Assembly (NCBI GenBank): GCA_031292515.1
Contig: JARLGZ010000277.1
Span: 1 to 64,000 of the forward strand
Source of the DNA: Puia sp.
GTDB lineage: Bacteria > Bacteroidota > Bacteroidia > Chitinophagales > Chitinophagaceae
Length of the DNA: 64,000 nucleotides
Reading direction: 5' to 3'
Under the pieces are notes generated by a model. That model was given only the letters and a program-made list of their open reading frames with translations, ran no database searches and was not told where the DNA came from. The translations under genes and the position numbers were made by a program. Below, in pieces: positions 63,565-64,000 of the stretch (the first letter of the stretch is position 1; each line of letters begins with the position of its first letter).

Positions 63565-63837
63565 ATGAAAAAAGCTAAAATCATGCTGACCGGGATTGCT
63601 GTCCTGGCAGTGGTCGGTGGTGCGCTGGCATTCAAAGCAAAAATGTCTACTTCGCCTGCCTATTGTTATCTCTCATCAAACACAGAGGGAACTTGCACCG
63701 CGTTTATCGACGCCCATCTCTCCTCTTTCAAGGACAATGGAGCCACTCCGGTTTATTACTACGCAACTACTACGAACACCGCTTCCTGCGGGAGCGCCCA
63801 ATGCGACATCGCCGCAACGACCATCGTGGCTGAGTAA
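63565..63837 (+). CDS. DUF6520-like exported four-cysteine peptide
   Basis: 90 residues. Signal peptide MKKAKIMLTGIAVLAVVGGA then LAFKAK, a start I associate with DUF6520 peptides of Chitinophagaceae. The mature part is about 65 residues with four cysteines (AYCYL, EGTCTAF, ASCGSAQCD), compatible with two disulfides. It lies 189 bases after the thioredoxin lipoprotein and ends before a strong terminator. It could be a substrate of the redox proteins upstream. Function unknown. Confidence 0.75.
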   Translation: MKKAKIMLTGIAVLAVVGGALAFKAKMSTSPAYCYLSSNTEGTCTAFIDAHLSSFKDNGATPVYYYATTTNTASCGSAQCDIAATTIVAE

Positions 63838-63928
63838 AAGCCGTATGTGTCTCGGTAAATATTAGCCATGAAACCAGGCTGGCTATCAAGAAGGAATATT
63901 GGGGCTATTTCATGACATAATATTTCAA

Positions 63929-63956
63929 GGGCTGGCGCAGAGACGTCAGCCCTTTT
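63929..63956 (+). terminator. Terminator after the DUF6520-like gene
   Basis: Stem GGGCTGGCG/CGTCAGCCC (one G-T pair) with loop CAGAGA, followed by TTTT. Probably ends the operon that starts at 58425. Confidence 0.85.
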
Positions 63957-64000
63957 ATCTGTCAATGGATAAAAAAGCTGCCATACAACAATGAAAATGT

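Overview
The window reads as chromosome of a soil- or plant-associated Bacteroidota bacterium, most likely family Chitinophagaceae. Grounds: DUF2723, DUF3857, DUF6908- and DUF6520-like proteins, a SusC-type outer-membrane receptor, few Shine-Dalgarno sequences, and promoters of the Bacteroidota type (TTG, about 19 nt, TAnnTTTG), seen clearly before mtaB and before the tRNA gene.

Region 1 (1-21.25 kb) looks like ordinary core genome. It holds the end of a DUF2723 membrane protein, a VWA/AAA-ATPase pair, murB, a TPR+MORN-repeat protein followed by two DUF3857/transglutaminase-like proteins, priA, a small lipoprotein, mtaB, a YCII-like small protein, a YdcF-like protein, tag, and an M1 aminopeptidase.

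Region 2 (about 21.25-43 kb) is accessory. It opens with a decayed membrane-protein gene and a tRNA-Val, a typical island boundary, although no integrase or second attachment site was seen. It contains a complete IS256-family element with 8-bp target duplications that landed on the last codon of an excisionase-like HTH gene. It also holds a 1260-residue protein with a nuclease-like N-terminus that may be a phage-defence effector. Several unfamiliar small genes follow, including a duplicated DUF6908-like module whose second copy is partly decayed. A protein made only of NUMOD1-like repeats comes next. A four-gene operon encodes an MG2/TonB-plug surface protein, two proteins built from four or five tandem XRE-type HTH domains, and a lipoprotein with curlin-like repeats. 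DUF4238, Lrp and ECF-sigma genes close the region. Three copies of a roughly 200-nt noncoding inverted-repeat element sit upstream of small genes here; their arms change together between copies.

Region 3 (42.7-49 kb) has a minus-strand set of TetR regulator, TonB-dependent receptor and two related unknown proteins flanking the receptor, then an AraC regulator.

Region 4 (49.3-58.1 kb) is a carbohydrate-use locus: a secreted glycoside hydrolase with a CBM6-like module, a lipocalin-like protein, a sugar-porter MFS, a PhyH dioxygenase and a sugar-phosphate isomerase, all on the minus strand, with a divergent cupin-AraC regulator.

Region 5 (58.4-64 kb) is a plus-strand operon: GT2 glycosyltransferase, two paralogous GT-C-like membrane proteins with a MauE/DoxX protein between them, a thioredoxin-fold lipoprotein and a four-cysteine exported DUF6520-like peptide.

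All homology statements come from recognising sequence patterns by eye. No database search was run.
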